Shown: positions 34,695 through 43,324 of the stretch, piece by piece
Layout of the letters: every line of letters begins with the position of its first letter
How positions within the stretch are numbered: the first letter of the stretch is position 1
Assembly: GCA_903930765.1 (NCBI GenBank)
Contig: CAIYZV010000056.1
Coordinates: 1 to 47,261, forward strand
Length of the DNA: 47,261 bases
Source: an uncultured Pirellula sp.
GTDB lineage: Bacteria; Planctomycetota; Planctomycetia; Pirellulales; Pirellulaceae
Direction: 5' to 3'
The notes under the pieces: generated by a model
What the model saw: only the letters and a program-made list of their open reading frames with translations
What the model was told of the DNA's origin: nothing
The model's database searches: none
Program-made: the position numbers and the translations under genes

Positions 34695-36152
34695 ATGGCC
34701 ACGATGAAGATTGAATCGTTTTCTGCAGACTGGATCGAAACCCCTTGCGATGCCTTGGTTGTAGCCGCCGATGAGGACTGGCGAGCACGCCAGGAAATCC
34801 AACAACTTTCTACCGCCACCCAAGGCTGGTTGAGCCGGTTGTTGGAAAGTGGCGAAATCTCCACGAAACCTAACAAAGTCACCGTACTGCTCGGCCCCCC
34901 GCAGATCGCTAGTCCACTTTTGGCGATCGTAGGTACCGGATCGCGGACCTCAGGACTGAACAATATCCATTTCCGCGCAGCGAGCGCAGCGATGAAAACC
35001 ATCTGTACCCGCAAACGAGGTACCGTGCGATTGGTTGGCCTGGGAGCGTCTCCGCTCGAACTCCGCGCTGCTGTTGCCGGTTCAATGGTGGGATGCGTCG
35101 GACAAGACCTCTTTCGCGCTGAGAAATCGCTCATCGAACCCGATCTTATTGAATGGGTCGGTGTTAGCGATCCACAACTGCGGGCCGGGCAAACGATCGG
35201 AGAATCGATCAATATCACTAGGCGGCTCGTGAACCTGCCTCCGAATTACCTCTACCCGGAAACCTTTGAGAATGAGGCGCGCGCCGTCGCCGTCGACTGC
35301 GGTCTTTCTATCGAGGTTTGGGATAAAGCAAAACTCGAACAGGAACGATGCGGTGCACTCCTCGGTGTGGCCCGAGGATCGGTCCGCGATCCACGGATCA
35401 TCATTCTACGCTACCAAGGTTCCTCGCCCGATGCGGAACCGCTCGCTCTCGTCGGCAAAGGGGTTACCTTTGACAGCGGCGGTTATTCGATCAAACCGAC
35501 CGATGGTATGCTCACCATGAAATGCGATATGGCAGGTGCCGCCACCGTCCTAGGGATCCTCAACGCTGCGGCAAAGCTTCGAGCCAAACGCAATATCGTC
35601 GGTGTGCTCGGCTTGGTGGAGAACCTGATCTCCGGCGATGCGTTTAAGCTCGGGGATGTGCTTACCGCTCGCAGCGGCAAAACGATCGAGATCCACAATA
35701 CCGATGCCGAAGGCCGCTTGGTGCTGGCCGATTGTCTCAATGTCGCCCTAGATCAAAAGCCTTCCCAAATCGTGGACTTCGCGACGCTGACCGGCGCGTG
35801 CGTGGTCGCACTTGGAACCGAAGTCGCAGGCTTGATGACCAACAACAGCAAGCTGCAATCGGAAATCCAGTCCTTCTCAGAGCGGTGCGGCGAACATACC
35901 TGGCCACTCCCTATGCACTCTTTCTACACCGAACAGATCGCTGGAAAAGTCGCCGACATCAAGAACGTTGGCGAAGGGCGATGGGGTGGCGCTATCACCG
36001 CTGCAAAGTTCCTCGAGGAGTTCGTCGCCGAAACACCCTGGGCGCACCTCGATATCGCCGGCCCGGCATTCTACGATAGCCCGAAACCATGGGCCGATGC
36101 AGGAGGCTCCGGCGTGCTGGTCCGATCCTTTGCTGAGTGGCTACTCGCATGA
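34695..36152 (+). CDS. pepA: Leucyl aminopeptidase (M17 family)
   Basis: 485 residues. A macro-like N-terminal domain (about 1-165) is followed by the catalytic domain. The di-metal site is seen in GKGVTFDSGGYSIKP, in MKCDMAGAATVLG and in the family signature NTDAEGRLVLADCL. The enzyme removes N-terminal residues from peptides in the cytoplasm as a hexamer and in some bacteria also binds DNA. Its stop codon overlaps the start of the histidine kinase gene (ATGA), so the two are translationally coupled. Confidence 0.96.
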   Translation: MATMKIESFSADWIETPCDALVVAADEDWRARQEIQQLSTATQGWLSRLLESGEISTKPNKVTVLLGPPQIASPLLAIVGTGSRTSGLNNIHFRAASAAMKTICTRKRGTVRLVGLGASPLELRAAVAGSMVGCVGQDLFRAEKSLIEPDLIEWVGVSDPQLRAGQTIGESINITRRLVNLPPNYLYPETFENEARAVAVDCGLSIEVWDKAKLEQERCGALLGVARGSVRDPRIIILRYQGSSPDAEPLALVGKGVTFDSGGYSIKPTDGMLTMKCDMAGAATVLGILNAAAKLRAKRNIVGVLGLVENLISGDAFKLGDVLTARSGKTIEIHNTDAEGRLVLADCLNVALDQKPSQIVDFATLTGACVVALGTEVAGLMTNNSKLQSEIQSFSERCGEHTWPLPMHSFYTEQIAGKVADIKNVGEGRWGGAITAAKFLEEFVAETPWAHLDIAGPAFYDSPKPWADAGGSGVLVRSFAEWLLA

Positions 36153-36889
36153 ACACTACCTCGGATGATCTAAAAGAACAACAGACGATCGACGAGGTTC
36201 GACGCCAGTACCATGAGCTCGCCGAACTCGCAGGTTCCCTCGCTCACGAAATCAAAAATCCGCTCTCGGTGATCCACATGAATACGGATCTCCTGTGCGA
36301 GGAGCTCGAGGAAAGCGAATGGCCCGGAAAACGCCGCGCGATCTCGAAAGTGGACATGATCCGACAACAATGCCACCGCATGGAAAACCTCCTTCGTGAT
36401 TTTCTACGCTTCGCTCGCATGCAAGACATGGAATTGTCAGTCGGTTCGCTCAACGACCAAATTATTGTTGTGCTGAATCTGTTCCAGCCCCAAGCCGATA
36501 AACAGAACATCCATCTGGACAAACTGCTCGATCCCAATCTCCCCAATATTCGACTCAATAGCAGCGCACTCCAAGCCGCATTGATCAACCTGGTCAAGAA
36601 CGCAATCGAAGCCATGCCCGATGGCGGTGAACTCTACGTCCAAACCTACATCACCCCCAAGGGTGTCGCCATGGACATGATCGATACAGGATGCGGAATG
36701 GATGAAACCACCGCCATGCGCATGTTCGAACCCTTTTACTCGACCAAACCCGAAGGCTCCGGACTCGGACTTCCTACCACGCGGAAAATCATCGAAGCCC
36801 ACGGCGGACGGATCAGTGTTCAAAGCGAAGTCGGTCGCGGCACCAAATTCGTGATCGAATTCCCAACCCCAATCCGACTGGCCCCCTAA
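36149..36889 (+). CDS. Soluble sensor histidine kinase without visible input domain
   Basis: 246 residues from the ATG that overlaps the pepA stop in ATGA. Residues 1-27 form a short helix, followed directly by the dimerisation/phosphoacceptor domain with His33 (LAHEIKNPLSV). The ATPase domain has the N box (NLVKNAIEAMPDGG, Asn150), G1 (DTGCGMD), F box (FEPFYSTK) and G2 (GSGLGLPTTRKIIEAHGG), all intact. This is the NtrB/AtoS-like subgroup. There is no PAS, GAF or membrane segment, and no response regulator in the window. Sensing must come through a partner; the tight coupling to PepA is a hint but not proof. Confidence 0.93.
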   Translation: MNTTSDDLKEQQTIDEVRRQYHELAELAGSLAHEIKNPLSVIHMNTDLLCEELEESEWPGKRRAISKVDMIRQQCHRMENLLRDFLRFARMQDMELSVGSLNDQIIVVLNLFQPQADKQNIHLDKLLDPNLPNIRLNSSALQAALINLVKNAIEAMPDGGELYVQTYITPKGVAMDMIDTGCGMDETTAMRMFEPFYSTKPEGSGLGLPTTRKIIEAHGGRISVQSEVGRGTKFVIEFPTPIRLAP

Positions 36890-36920
36890 TAGGCTGGTCT
36901 TTGAAGCACAAAGAATTTGA

Positions 36921-36950
36921 CGGAGTACTTGGAACGAGGTACTTGGAAGG
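36921..36950. repeat. 15-bp imperfect direct repeat, 2 copies
   Basis: GTACTTGGAA recurs at 36924 and 36939 within two 15-bp units. It lies in the short gap between the histidine kinase and thioesterase genes. Confidence 0.8.
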
Positions 36951-36967
36951 AGCACTAGGCGGTCCCC

Positions 36968-37507
36968 ATGATTTCTGAGCACGAAACAACGATTCGAGTC
37001 CACTACCATGAAGTCGATGGTCAAGGGCGAGTTCATAACAGCAATTACCTCAGCTACTTTGAACGAGGCCGCGTGGAAATGCTCCGCGCATCGGGGATCT
37101 CGTACAAAGAACTCGAGAGTACCGGATTGATGCTCGTCGTCCGGATGATGCACGTCGATTTTCATGCTCCCGCCGTGTTCGATGATTTGCTTGTCCTAAA
37201 GACGAGGCTCGGGTATTGCCACGGCGCCCGAATCGAACACCATTATCGACTGGTCAGGCCTCGCGCTGCGTCACGCGATGAAGCGGCACTCGAGGCAACG
37301 AAAACTCCGTTAACAGGGGCCAGCCAACAGGAATCCAACGGGGGAGATCTAAACGGGGGAGATCTAAACGGGGGAGATCTAAACGGTGGAGATCTCATCG
37401 TGTCTGGTCGCAGTGAGATCGGTTGTGTGGATGCGACCGGACGCGTCCGACGTTTGCCTGCATTCCTGCAATTGAATCTCCGAGGGGATCGCGACGGGGA
37501 TTCCTAG
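36968..37507 (+). CDS. YbgC/FcbC-type acyl-CoA thioesterase with repeat insertion
   Basis: 179 residues. The hot-dog domain starts with VHYHEVDGQGRVHNSNYLSYFERGRVEML; the Asp in EVDGQG matches the catalytic Asp of YbgC and 4-hydroxybenzoyl-CoA thioesterase. MMHVDFHAPAVFDDLLVLKTRL gives the next strands. Between two later strands, at about residues 97-140, lies a long non-conserved insertion ending in four copies of Asn-Gly-Gly-Asp-Leu. The domain then resumes (SEIGCVDATGRVRRLPAFL). The insertion is in a loop and should not break the fold. It probably hydrolyses short or aromatic acyl-CoAs in the cytoplasm. It follows the histidine kinase by 78 bp. Confidence 0.9.
   Translation: MISEHETTIRVHYHEVDGQGRVHNSNYLSYFERGRVEMLRASGISYKELESTGLMLVVRMMHVDFHAPAVFDDLLVLKTRLGYCHGARIEHHYRLVRPRAASRDEAALEATKTPLTGASQQESNGGDLNGGDLNGGDLNGGDLIVSGRSEIGCVDATGRVRRLPAFLQLNLRGDRDGDS
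37337..37396. repeat. 15-bp tandem repeat, 4 copies, in the thioesterase gene
   Basis: Unit AACGGGGGAGATCTA in three identical copies and a fourth with two changes. It is in frame and encodes Asn-Gly-Gly-Asp-Leu four times. Confidence 0.97.
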
Positions 37508-37802
37508 CCCGCGAAATAGCTGCTCGTTCGCTATCTCGCTGCGAGTGCTCGAATAGGTTGCTACTGCAACTATCACCACACTTTTCCACCGCTGTTCGCA
37601 CTGCCGCTGTTCTCAAGAGTGTCTGCTATTGCCATTGACGCGAGCCGTGAGCATTGACTATCTCCCAACGATCAGGAAACCCTAGTCGGGGGATCTTGGC
37701 AAAATTTAACGATTATTCTGTTGGCAACGACTTTTCGTGCCGATACGAACGATAACGCACTTTCAAATCGCACACCCGGCAGCTACCAAAGGATTGATAG
37801 CC

Positions 37803-38807
37803 ATGCGCAGTCGCTTACCGAATTGGATTCGTTTAGGAATGGTTTTGGCGGTCATCGCTGGCACCCAAACAGGTTGCAAGAGCGGTTGGAAAATGCCAGG
37901 GTCTGACATGTTCTCCTGGACTCGCAAACCATCTGAGAGCACTCTTGCCGGTACCGGTCCTTCGATTGCAATGCCATCGAATGGGGCGCCGACCAGCCCT
38001 TCGACAAAGAGCACTCCGTCCCCGATCAATAGCACCGCGCTGAACAATACCAAACCTTCGTCGCCGTATGGCCAAGGGGTCACGAGCCCTTACGGTCAGC
38101 CAGCGGCACCTAATGCGGCCGGTGGCTTGGCGAATGCACCAGGTGCAGGTACTGCTGCTACGCAGAACGGATACAGCACTGGCAATTATGCGACCACGCC
38201 TCAGCGACCGATGGCAGGCGCTGCACCACCCTATGGAACTCCTGTTCCTCTCGTCGCACAAAATCCCAATGGACCATCCGGCTATGGTGCTCCACCGACC
38301 AGTACATTTACCGCGGGGCCAGTTGGCGGTGGACCATCTCTTGGTGGACCAAATGCTGGCGGACCTACTGCCTACGGCGCTCCTCAAGGCTACCCAGTAC
38401 CAATGCAAAGCGTTGCTGGTCCTAACTCGTTGCCACCAGCTGGCAGCGTAGCCTATGGCGCGACCCTTCCTCCAGCTGCCCCCGGTGTCGTACCTAACGG
38501 TATCCCTAATACCAATCCATACGTTCCCAACGCGGGTACCAATAGCGTGCCAATGAACACAGTCAGCTACGGTGCCGGCTCGTTGCCTCCGTCGCTGCCA
38601 CCAGCCTCGAGCATGCCAAACGCCTATGGTGGCGGAGCAGTTCCGAGCGTTCCAACCTACACCGGTCCCGCATCCTACCGGCCCGGTAGCACCGCTCGAC
38701 CAACCGGTTATGATTTCTCCAACCAAGCACCCGCAGGTGGTACGGCTCCTGGCGCAGCAGCATATCCTCGCAGCGCTACGGAACTGCCCAGCAACGTGAA
38801 TCGCTAA
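37803..38807 (+). CDS. Pro/Gly/Ala-rich lipoprotein of unknown function
   Basis: 334 residues from ATG 37803, chosen because AAAGGA at 37788-37793 is well spaced and because it directly gives a lipoprotein signal: basic start, hydrophobic core, and Gly-Thr-Gln-Thr-Gly before Cys. After the lipid-anchored Cys the whole protein is low-complexity, made of Pro, Gly, Ala, Ser, Asn and Thr with regular Tyr-Gly pairs, and probably unfolded. No domain is recognised. It may form a flexible surface or periplasmic layer. A strong terminator follows. Confidence 0.82.
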   Translation: MRSRLPNWIRLGMVLAVIAGTQTGCKSGWKMPGSDMFSWTRKPSESTLAGTGPSIAMPSNGAPTSPSTKSTPSPINSTALNNTKPSSPYGQGVTSPYGQPAAPNAAGGLANAPGAGTAATQNGYSTGNYATTPQRPMAGAAPPYGTPVPLVAQNPNGPSGYGAPPTSTFTAGPVGGGPSLGGPNAGGPTAYGAPQGYPVPMQSVAGPNSLPPAGSVAYGATLPPAAPGVVPNGIPNTNPYVPNAGTNSVPMNTVSYGAGSLPPSLPPASSMPNAYGGGAVPSVPTYTGPASYRPGSTARPTGYDFSNQAPAGGTAPGAAAYPRSATELPSNVNR

Positions 38808-38858
38808 GCTCGACTCTAAGGCCTCTCGGGCTGCACGGGTCGATCCTAAAAAACATGT

Positions 38859-38895
38859 AAAAGGGGAACCCTGGTAACAGAGTTCCCCTTTTTCT
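38859..38895 (+). terminator. Rho-independent terminator after the lipoprotein gene
   Basis: The arms AAAAGGGGAAC and GTTCCCCTTTT (38859-38869 and 38882-38892) form an 11-bp stem with a 12-nt loop and continue into a T run. Confidence 0.93.
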
Positions 38896-38897
38896 TT

Positions 38898-38925
38898 GTA
38901 TACGGCTGATAGTATACGGCTGATG
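38898..38925. repeat. 14-bp tandem duplication
   Basis: GTATACGGCTGATA followed by GTATACGGCTGATG, just after the terminator and before the end of fhcA on the other strand. Confidence 0.92.
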
Positions 38926-38990
38926 CCCCTCGATGAGTTCGTGCTCGTCTCTCAAGCTTTTTCCGGGAATGCGACGGTGGGCTTGACCAC

Positions 38991-40739
38991 TTAAACCAGC
39001 CTGTGCACTCGATTGGCTTCGATGAGGCGGCCTTCATCCGTCAACTCCTCGCCTCGAACCATCACCATATCCGGCGAATATCCATAACGCTGATGCCACA
39101 TCGCTCGATTCGCTGCGGAACGATACCAATCCGCACCTCGACCGCTATCGGCCATCCCCGCGACGATCGTCGATTTGACGGAATCCGCCAGGAACTCTCC
39201 ATTCCTGTAAACCAGTATCCCGCGCCGGAACACCATCTCCGGATCGCAAAACATCGACTCCGCATTGGACTCGTCACGGTAAACCACGACGTCCGCGATC
39301 GCTCCATCGCTCAGCACACCTCGGTTTTCCAAACCCAATGCACGAGCCGGTCCCATCCGCGTCATCGCTGCGATCTCGGCCAATGTGTATTCTCGTCGTA
39401 GACTCGGCAACGGACTCGTGCTCTTCACATCGGGATGCAAACGATCGAAGATCGACATTCGGAAGTCATAGTCCATCAATAGTCGAATCAAATGAGGATA
39501 GCCGGTGAACGGGCCTCCATTGGGATGATCTGTGGTCAAAAAGACGCGCATGGGATCGGTGATTCGCAAAAACAACTCCAACCCGATCGACCACTGGAGC
39601 GAATGAACATACTGACTTTCGCGGTATCGGAACGGTACGATTCCACAGCCCGCTTGGCACTCGAGATCTTGAAAGATCACCTTCCGCGGCAATGCCAACG
39701 ACCGATGCTCAAACTGATGCATCGTGTCCGCCGATAACGTCACCGTCTGTCCGAAGAGCACTTGGCCGACGTCGATGGTCAGTGAAGGTGTACGATTGAC
39801 TCGATCCGCTAACGCGGACGCAGCGGAACTGTAGCCATGCGGCCCTTCTTTACCATAGCAATGATACTGCGCATGCGTTACATGAAGCCGCCGTCCCTCG
39901 ACCGCATCGATCGTGGCCAATGTAGACTCAATGTTCCCCGCCACCCCGAGATTGCTGCAATGCACATGCAAGGGATGTGCCAACTGAAGTTCCTCGATCG
40001 CAATCGCGAGCGCTCGCAGGATCTGTCGAGGCGTCACGCCGAAATGGAGGTGCTTCTCGTCGACATCGAGCTTTCTCTGATTGAATTTGAACGCATCGAT
40101 CCCACCCGCATTGACCACTTTCACCGCACACGCAGCATGCGCGGTCAGCATCCAAGCGACATAGTCGGTGATCATCGATTGTGGTACACCCGCTTGAAGC
40201 CATTCGAGCAGCATCCGGTCGTTCCCCAAGACGACATAGCCTCCGGTATCCAACCACGGAGTGTCTCGCATCTCAGCATGCGATTGCCGGGCATTGGCCG
40301 GAAGCATCGCCGGCTCAAAACAGGCGGTGTAACCCATCTGCAAATACCTTCGACCAGTTTCCCAAGTGTTGGGTACCGGACAACTCAGTGGCCCCAACCA
40401 CGGCTTGTCGGCTCGCATCGGCTCTGTCGCTCTCGGTCTCTCTGGCATCAGCAGCCTCGCGAGATTGACCTTGCCGCCACCGATGTGGGTGTGCAAATCA
40501 ATCGCGCCTGCCATCACCGTACGACCTGGCAACGCATATTCGGCATCGATCTTCTTGCCATCGGGTAACACCCGCGAGAGAACACCATCGATCATGTAAA
40601 GGTCTGCATTCTCAACGCTCTTTACAACACCATCAGCCATTTTAAAACCGCCGGACGTTTTCAAACCGCCGGCCGCACTAAAACCGCCGGCCGCACTAAA
40701 ACCATCGACGATACGGACGCCACGTAATTTGGTAATCAT
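38991..40739 (-). CDS. fhcA: Formyltransferase/hydrolase complex subunit A (formylmethanofuran dehydrogenase A-like)
   Basis: 582 residues from ATG 40739, overlapping the fhcB stop in ATGA. It is an amidohydrolase fold with His83 and His85 (DLHTHIGGGK), a likely carboxylated Lys207 (VKVVNAGG), His258/His260 (HVHCSN), THAQYHCYG and Asp404 (TTDHPNGGPF). This matches FwdA/FhcA. In bacteria the Fhc complex hydrolyses formyl groups passed from H4MPT via methanofuran, giving formate. Unusually, residues 13-36 carry repeats of six residues (Gly-Phe-Ser-Ala-Ala-Gly type) inserted in the N-terminal beta domain. FhcC and FhcD are not in this window. Confidence 0.93.
   Translation of the reverse strand: MITKLRGVRIVDGFSAAGGFSAAGGLKTSGGFKMADGVVKSVENADLYMIDGVLSRVLPDGKKIDAEYALPGRTVMAGAIDLHTHIGGGKVNLARLLMPERPRATEPMRADKPWLGPLSCPVPNTWETGRRYLQMGYTACFEPAMLPANARQSHAEMRDTPWLDTGGYVVLGNDRMLLEWLQAGVPQSMITDYVAWMLTAHAACAVKVVNAGGIDAFKFNQRKLDVDEKHLHFGVTPRQILRALAIAIEELQLAHPLHVHCSNLGVAGNIESTLATIDAVEGRRLHVTHAQYHCYGKEGPHGYSSAASALADRVNRTPSLTIDVGQVLFGQTVTLSADTMHQFEHRSLALPRKVIFQDLECQAGCGIVPFRYRESQYVHSLQWSIGLELFLRITDPMRVFLTTDHPNGGPFTGYPHLIRLLMDYDFRMSIFDRLHPDVKSTSPLPSLRREYTLAEIAAMTRMGPARALGLENRGVLSDGAIADVVVYRDESNAESMFCDPEMVFRRGILVYRNGEFLADSVKSTIVAGMADSGRGADWYRSAANRAMWHQRYGYSPDMVMVRGEELTDEGRLIEANRVHRLV
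40645..40707. repeat. 18-bp tandem repeat, 3-4 copies, in fhcA
   Basis: Unit AAACCGCCGGCCGCACTA at 40663-40680 and 40681-40698, identical, with a diverged copy at 40645-40662 and a partial one after. It is in frame in fhcA. Confidence 0.93.
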
Positions 40740-42016
40740 CGAGCGACGAGCCTCCGCAACCAATCACCCGCTACCATCGTTGGCGTATTGCCAACCTCGG
40801 GTTCGTTGGCCGCTAACGTTGCCCCTTGGATTCCGTGCACCATCAATGTCTGATCCCCGCGGAAAAACTCGGCGGGCACTTCAATTCCCGGCAGCCTGGT
40901 CGGCAGCCAAATAATCTCTTCCCCTATCGTCTTTGGATCGGTACCCGACAATCCCGCAGGGGAAACCACAATCATGGGTACCCCGGAACTCAGTACAGGT
41001 GGCGGAATACTACCCGCAGTGTCGTCTACCCACACAAGCACTGGATTGCGAATCCGTCTATGGCCCACTATCGGCCTGTCAGTGGCCTCCTTCTGTAGCC
41101 ATGCTTTCGCTCGGCAACCTGTCGGATCGTACTCCAGCACACCTTTTCGATAGCGGATGCGACCAGGAAACCCTGTAAGCCACGTGCAAGCTTGCTGAAA
41201 ACCAACATCCAGTCCCCGCCACGCCAACGCGGCACATCGCCGATCGCTGTTCCTCTTTGCGATCCACTCCATCATCGATTCGATCCACAAATCACCATGG
41301 GCCACTTGAAGATTTCGATTGGACCATAAGACCGTCGTGAAACTCGCCTGCTGCAACCAATCACCAACCTGACTCTCCCATGGCCAACTCGTCGCCGAAC
41401 GCGAGGCCTGCAGTAACGATCGCGGGACTCCTTGCACATCGCAATCAACTACCAACGCATCAAATCCCGCCTGACGCCATGCGTGGATGGATTCATCACC
41501 CCACGATCCTAACAGCAACGCAGGTATGCTTCTTCCGGCCGAGAGGGCCGCCGGAAGCCGCGGGTACTCTTCTAACAAAGAATCATCGCCGACGATAATG
41601 AGCAACGTCGTGCTCTCGCGAGCTTCCGCTAACGAGACACCGTAGAATCCCGATCGCTGAATCGCTTGTACGGTGTCAAATGCTGCTTCGCTGTCCCATA
41701 GATCGAGGCTTCCTTGAGCCCGCTCTACAAACTTGACCGTCGCTCGCGCCGTCTCGACGCTTTGGATCCGTCCAGTGACAAAGATGTCACGCCCGTTTTC
41801 GAGAATCGAATTTGCCCTCGCCAATGAACGCTCTTGCTCTAGCGAATCGGGCAATCTTCCTCGCGATCGAAGCATCCCTTGCAGTACATCGTGCTCTCGA
41901 TTCCGACGTGAGCAGAACGATTCCGAAGCCATCTCCGAACCGCTCCGTTCCGCATCCCCTTCACAAACCATGGAGCAGAACGTACAGAATCGTGCGATGG
42001 CGGATTTGTCGTTCAT
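40736..42016 (-). CDS. fhcB: Formyltransferase/hydrolase complex subunit B (formylmethanofuran dehydrogenase B-like)
   Basis: 426 residues. The N-terminus carries clustered cysteines (FCTFCSMVCEGD, about 11-20), as in FwdB. The remainder has the molybdopterin-oxidoreductase-like fold pattern (GRIQSVETARATVKFVERAQG, LLIIVGDDSLLEEYPRLP, and a final TLMVHGIQGATLAANEPEVGNTPTM). Bacterial FhcB proteins are known to lack the residues needed for metal-cofactor catalysis and act as structural subunits. I cannot locate an active-site Cys here either. Immediate coupling with fhcA supports the assignment. A 19-bp repeat lies in its upstream region. Confidence 0.87.
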   Translation of the reverse strand: MNDKSAIARFCTFCSMVCEGDAERSGSEMASESFCSRRNREHDVLQGMLRSRGRLPDSLEQERSLARANSILENGRDIFVTGRIQSVETARATVKFVERAQGSLDLWDSEAAFDTVQAIQRSGFYGVSLAEARESTTLLIIVGDDSLLEEYPRLPAALSAGRSIPALLLGSWGDESIHAWRQAGFDALVVDCDVQGVPRSLLQASRSATSWPWESQVGDWLQQASFTTVLWSNRNLQVAHGDLWIESMMEWIAKRNSDRRCAALAWRGLDVGFQQACTWLTGFPGRIRYRKGVLEYDPTGCRAKAWLQKEATDRPIVGHRRIRNPVLVWVDDTAGSIPPPVLSSGVPMIVVSPAGLSGTDPKTIGEEIIWLPTRLPGIEVPAEFFRGDQTLMVHGIQGATLAANEPEVGNTPTMVAGDWLRRLVAR

Positions 42017-42040
42017 GAGGGGATCTTGCGAGTTTCTACA

Positions 42041-42091
42041 GGCTGACCGATCACTGTACGGCTGACCGATCGCTGTACGGCTGACCGATCA
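42041..42091. repeat. 19-bp tandem repeat, 2.7 copies
   Basis: GGCTGACCGATCACTGTAC at 42041-42059, with one change at 42060-42078 and a partial copy to 42091. It lies 25 bp upstream of the fhcB start. Confidence 0.95.
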
Positions 42092-42158
42092 TGGGACCAA
42101 CGGACTTCGGTTTCGAGTCGCACGCCTGTTGGATTGTTTTTAGGCCCAACCTATCTTA

Positions 42159-43244
42159 TCACGCAGATCCGTGCAGCGCGTCCAAAACTCGGTCGGTCAT
42201 CGCATCGGTGCCGATGGATGGTGTCCCACGAGGTACCAAATCGGCCGTCCGGTGGCCTTGTGCCAAAACTTTTCGAACAGCTCGTTCAATGCATTCGGCT
42301 TCGGCGTTGAGATGAAGCGAATGCCGTAACAGCATCGCAGCTGCCAGAATCGTTGCCAACGGATTGGCGATTCCCTTGCCCGCGATATCGGGAGCCGAAC
42401 CGTGGATCGGTTCGTAAAGCCCCGGTCCGTCGCTGCCGATCGACGCGCTGGGCAACATCCCGAGCGACCCTGGCAACATCGACGCTTCGTCGGTCAGAAT
42501 ATCTCCGAACATATTGCTGGTGACGACAACATCGAAACTCGTAGGTCTGCTGAGCAAGTGCATCGCCATCGAATCGACCAAAACGACTTCGTACTCGAGA
42601 TCCGGAAACTCTTCTTGCATGATCTTGGCACTGACCCGTCGCCACAACCGAGACGCCTCCAACACGTTGGCCTTATCGACCATGGTCAGTTTCTTGCGTC
42701 GACCTCGCGCTGCATTGGCTGCCATGCGAACAATGCGGTCCACTTCGGAGGTCGTATAAACAGCCGTGCTGTAGGCTCGCTGCTGACCATCCGGAAGCGT
42801 TTCGCATCCCGAGGGCCCAAAGTACAACCCGCCCGTCAACTCTCGAAAGAACAGGATGTCGGTCCCTTCGATGATGCTTCGTTTGAGCGGTGACGAATCG
42901 AGCAGCTCCGGAAACGTCACAATAGGACGCAAGTTCGCGAATAGCCCCAGCTCCTTGCGAATCCGCAGCAATCCCGCCTCGGGACGTGTCTTCGCATTCG
43001 GATCGTCCCATTTAGGCCCACCGACAGCGCCGAGCAAAACCGCATCAGACGCCTTGCACGCAGCCACGGTCGCTTCCGGAAGAGGATCTCCAAACAGATC
43101 GATCGCAATCCCGCCGATCATCTGCTCATTGAATTGAAACGCATGACCGAACTTCTCTCCGATCGCCACCAAGACTCGATGCGCTGCTCGGGTGACTTCA
43201 GGTCCGATCCCGTCGCCGGGCAGCAATACAATATTCGCGTTCAA
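42159..43244 (-). CDS. leuB: 3-isopropylmalate dehydrogenase
   Basis: 361 residues from TTG 43244, supported by GGAG six nt upstream and by family length; another TTG at 43295 would add 17 unusual residues. Motifs: [12 protein letters not shown] at the start, [19 protein letters not shown], the substrate/metal segment [13 protein letters not shown], and [33 protein letters not shown] near the end. It catalyses the NAD-dependent oxidation and decarboxylation of 3-isopropylmalate in leucine synthesis. It is preceded by the oxidoreductase gene by 80 bp and followed by fhcBA, all on the minus strand. Confidence 0.96.
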   Translation of the reverse strand: MNANIVLLPGDGIGPEVTRAAHRVLVAIGEKFGHAFQFNEQMIGGIAIDLFGDPLPEATVAACKASDAVLLGAVGGPKWDDPNAKTRPEAGLLRIRKELGLFANLRPIVTFPELLDSSPLKRSIIEGTDILFFRELTGGLYFGPSGCETLPDGQQRAYSTAVYTTSEVDRIVRMAANAARGRRKKLTMVDKANVLEASRLWRRVSAKIMQEEFPDLEYEVVLVDSMAMHLLSRPTSFDVVVTSNMFGDILTDEASMLPGSLGMLPSASIGSDGPGLYEPIHGSAPDIAGKGIANPLATILAAAMLLRHSLHLNAEAECIERAVRKVLAQGHRTADLVPRGTPSIGTDAMTDRVLDALHGSA

Positions 43245-43324
43245 TTCAATCTCCGAAAAAAGCCGAAACGTGTGCGTTGTAGGTTTAAGAACCAATCACT
43301 GCTTGGACAGAAACAGCCGAGGTT

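Noticed and set aside
37833-38726. Minus-strand ORF of 297 codons
   Set aside because: It is antisense to the Pro/Gly-rich lipoprotein, whose signal and ribosome binding site are convincing; long shadow ORFs are expected opposite such low-complexity codons.
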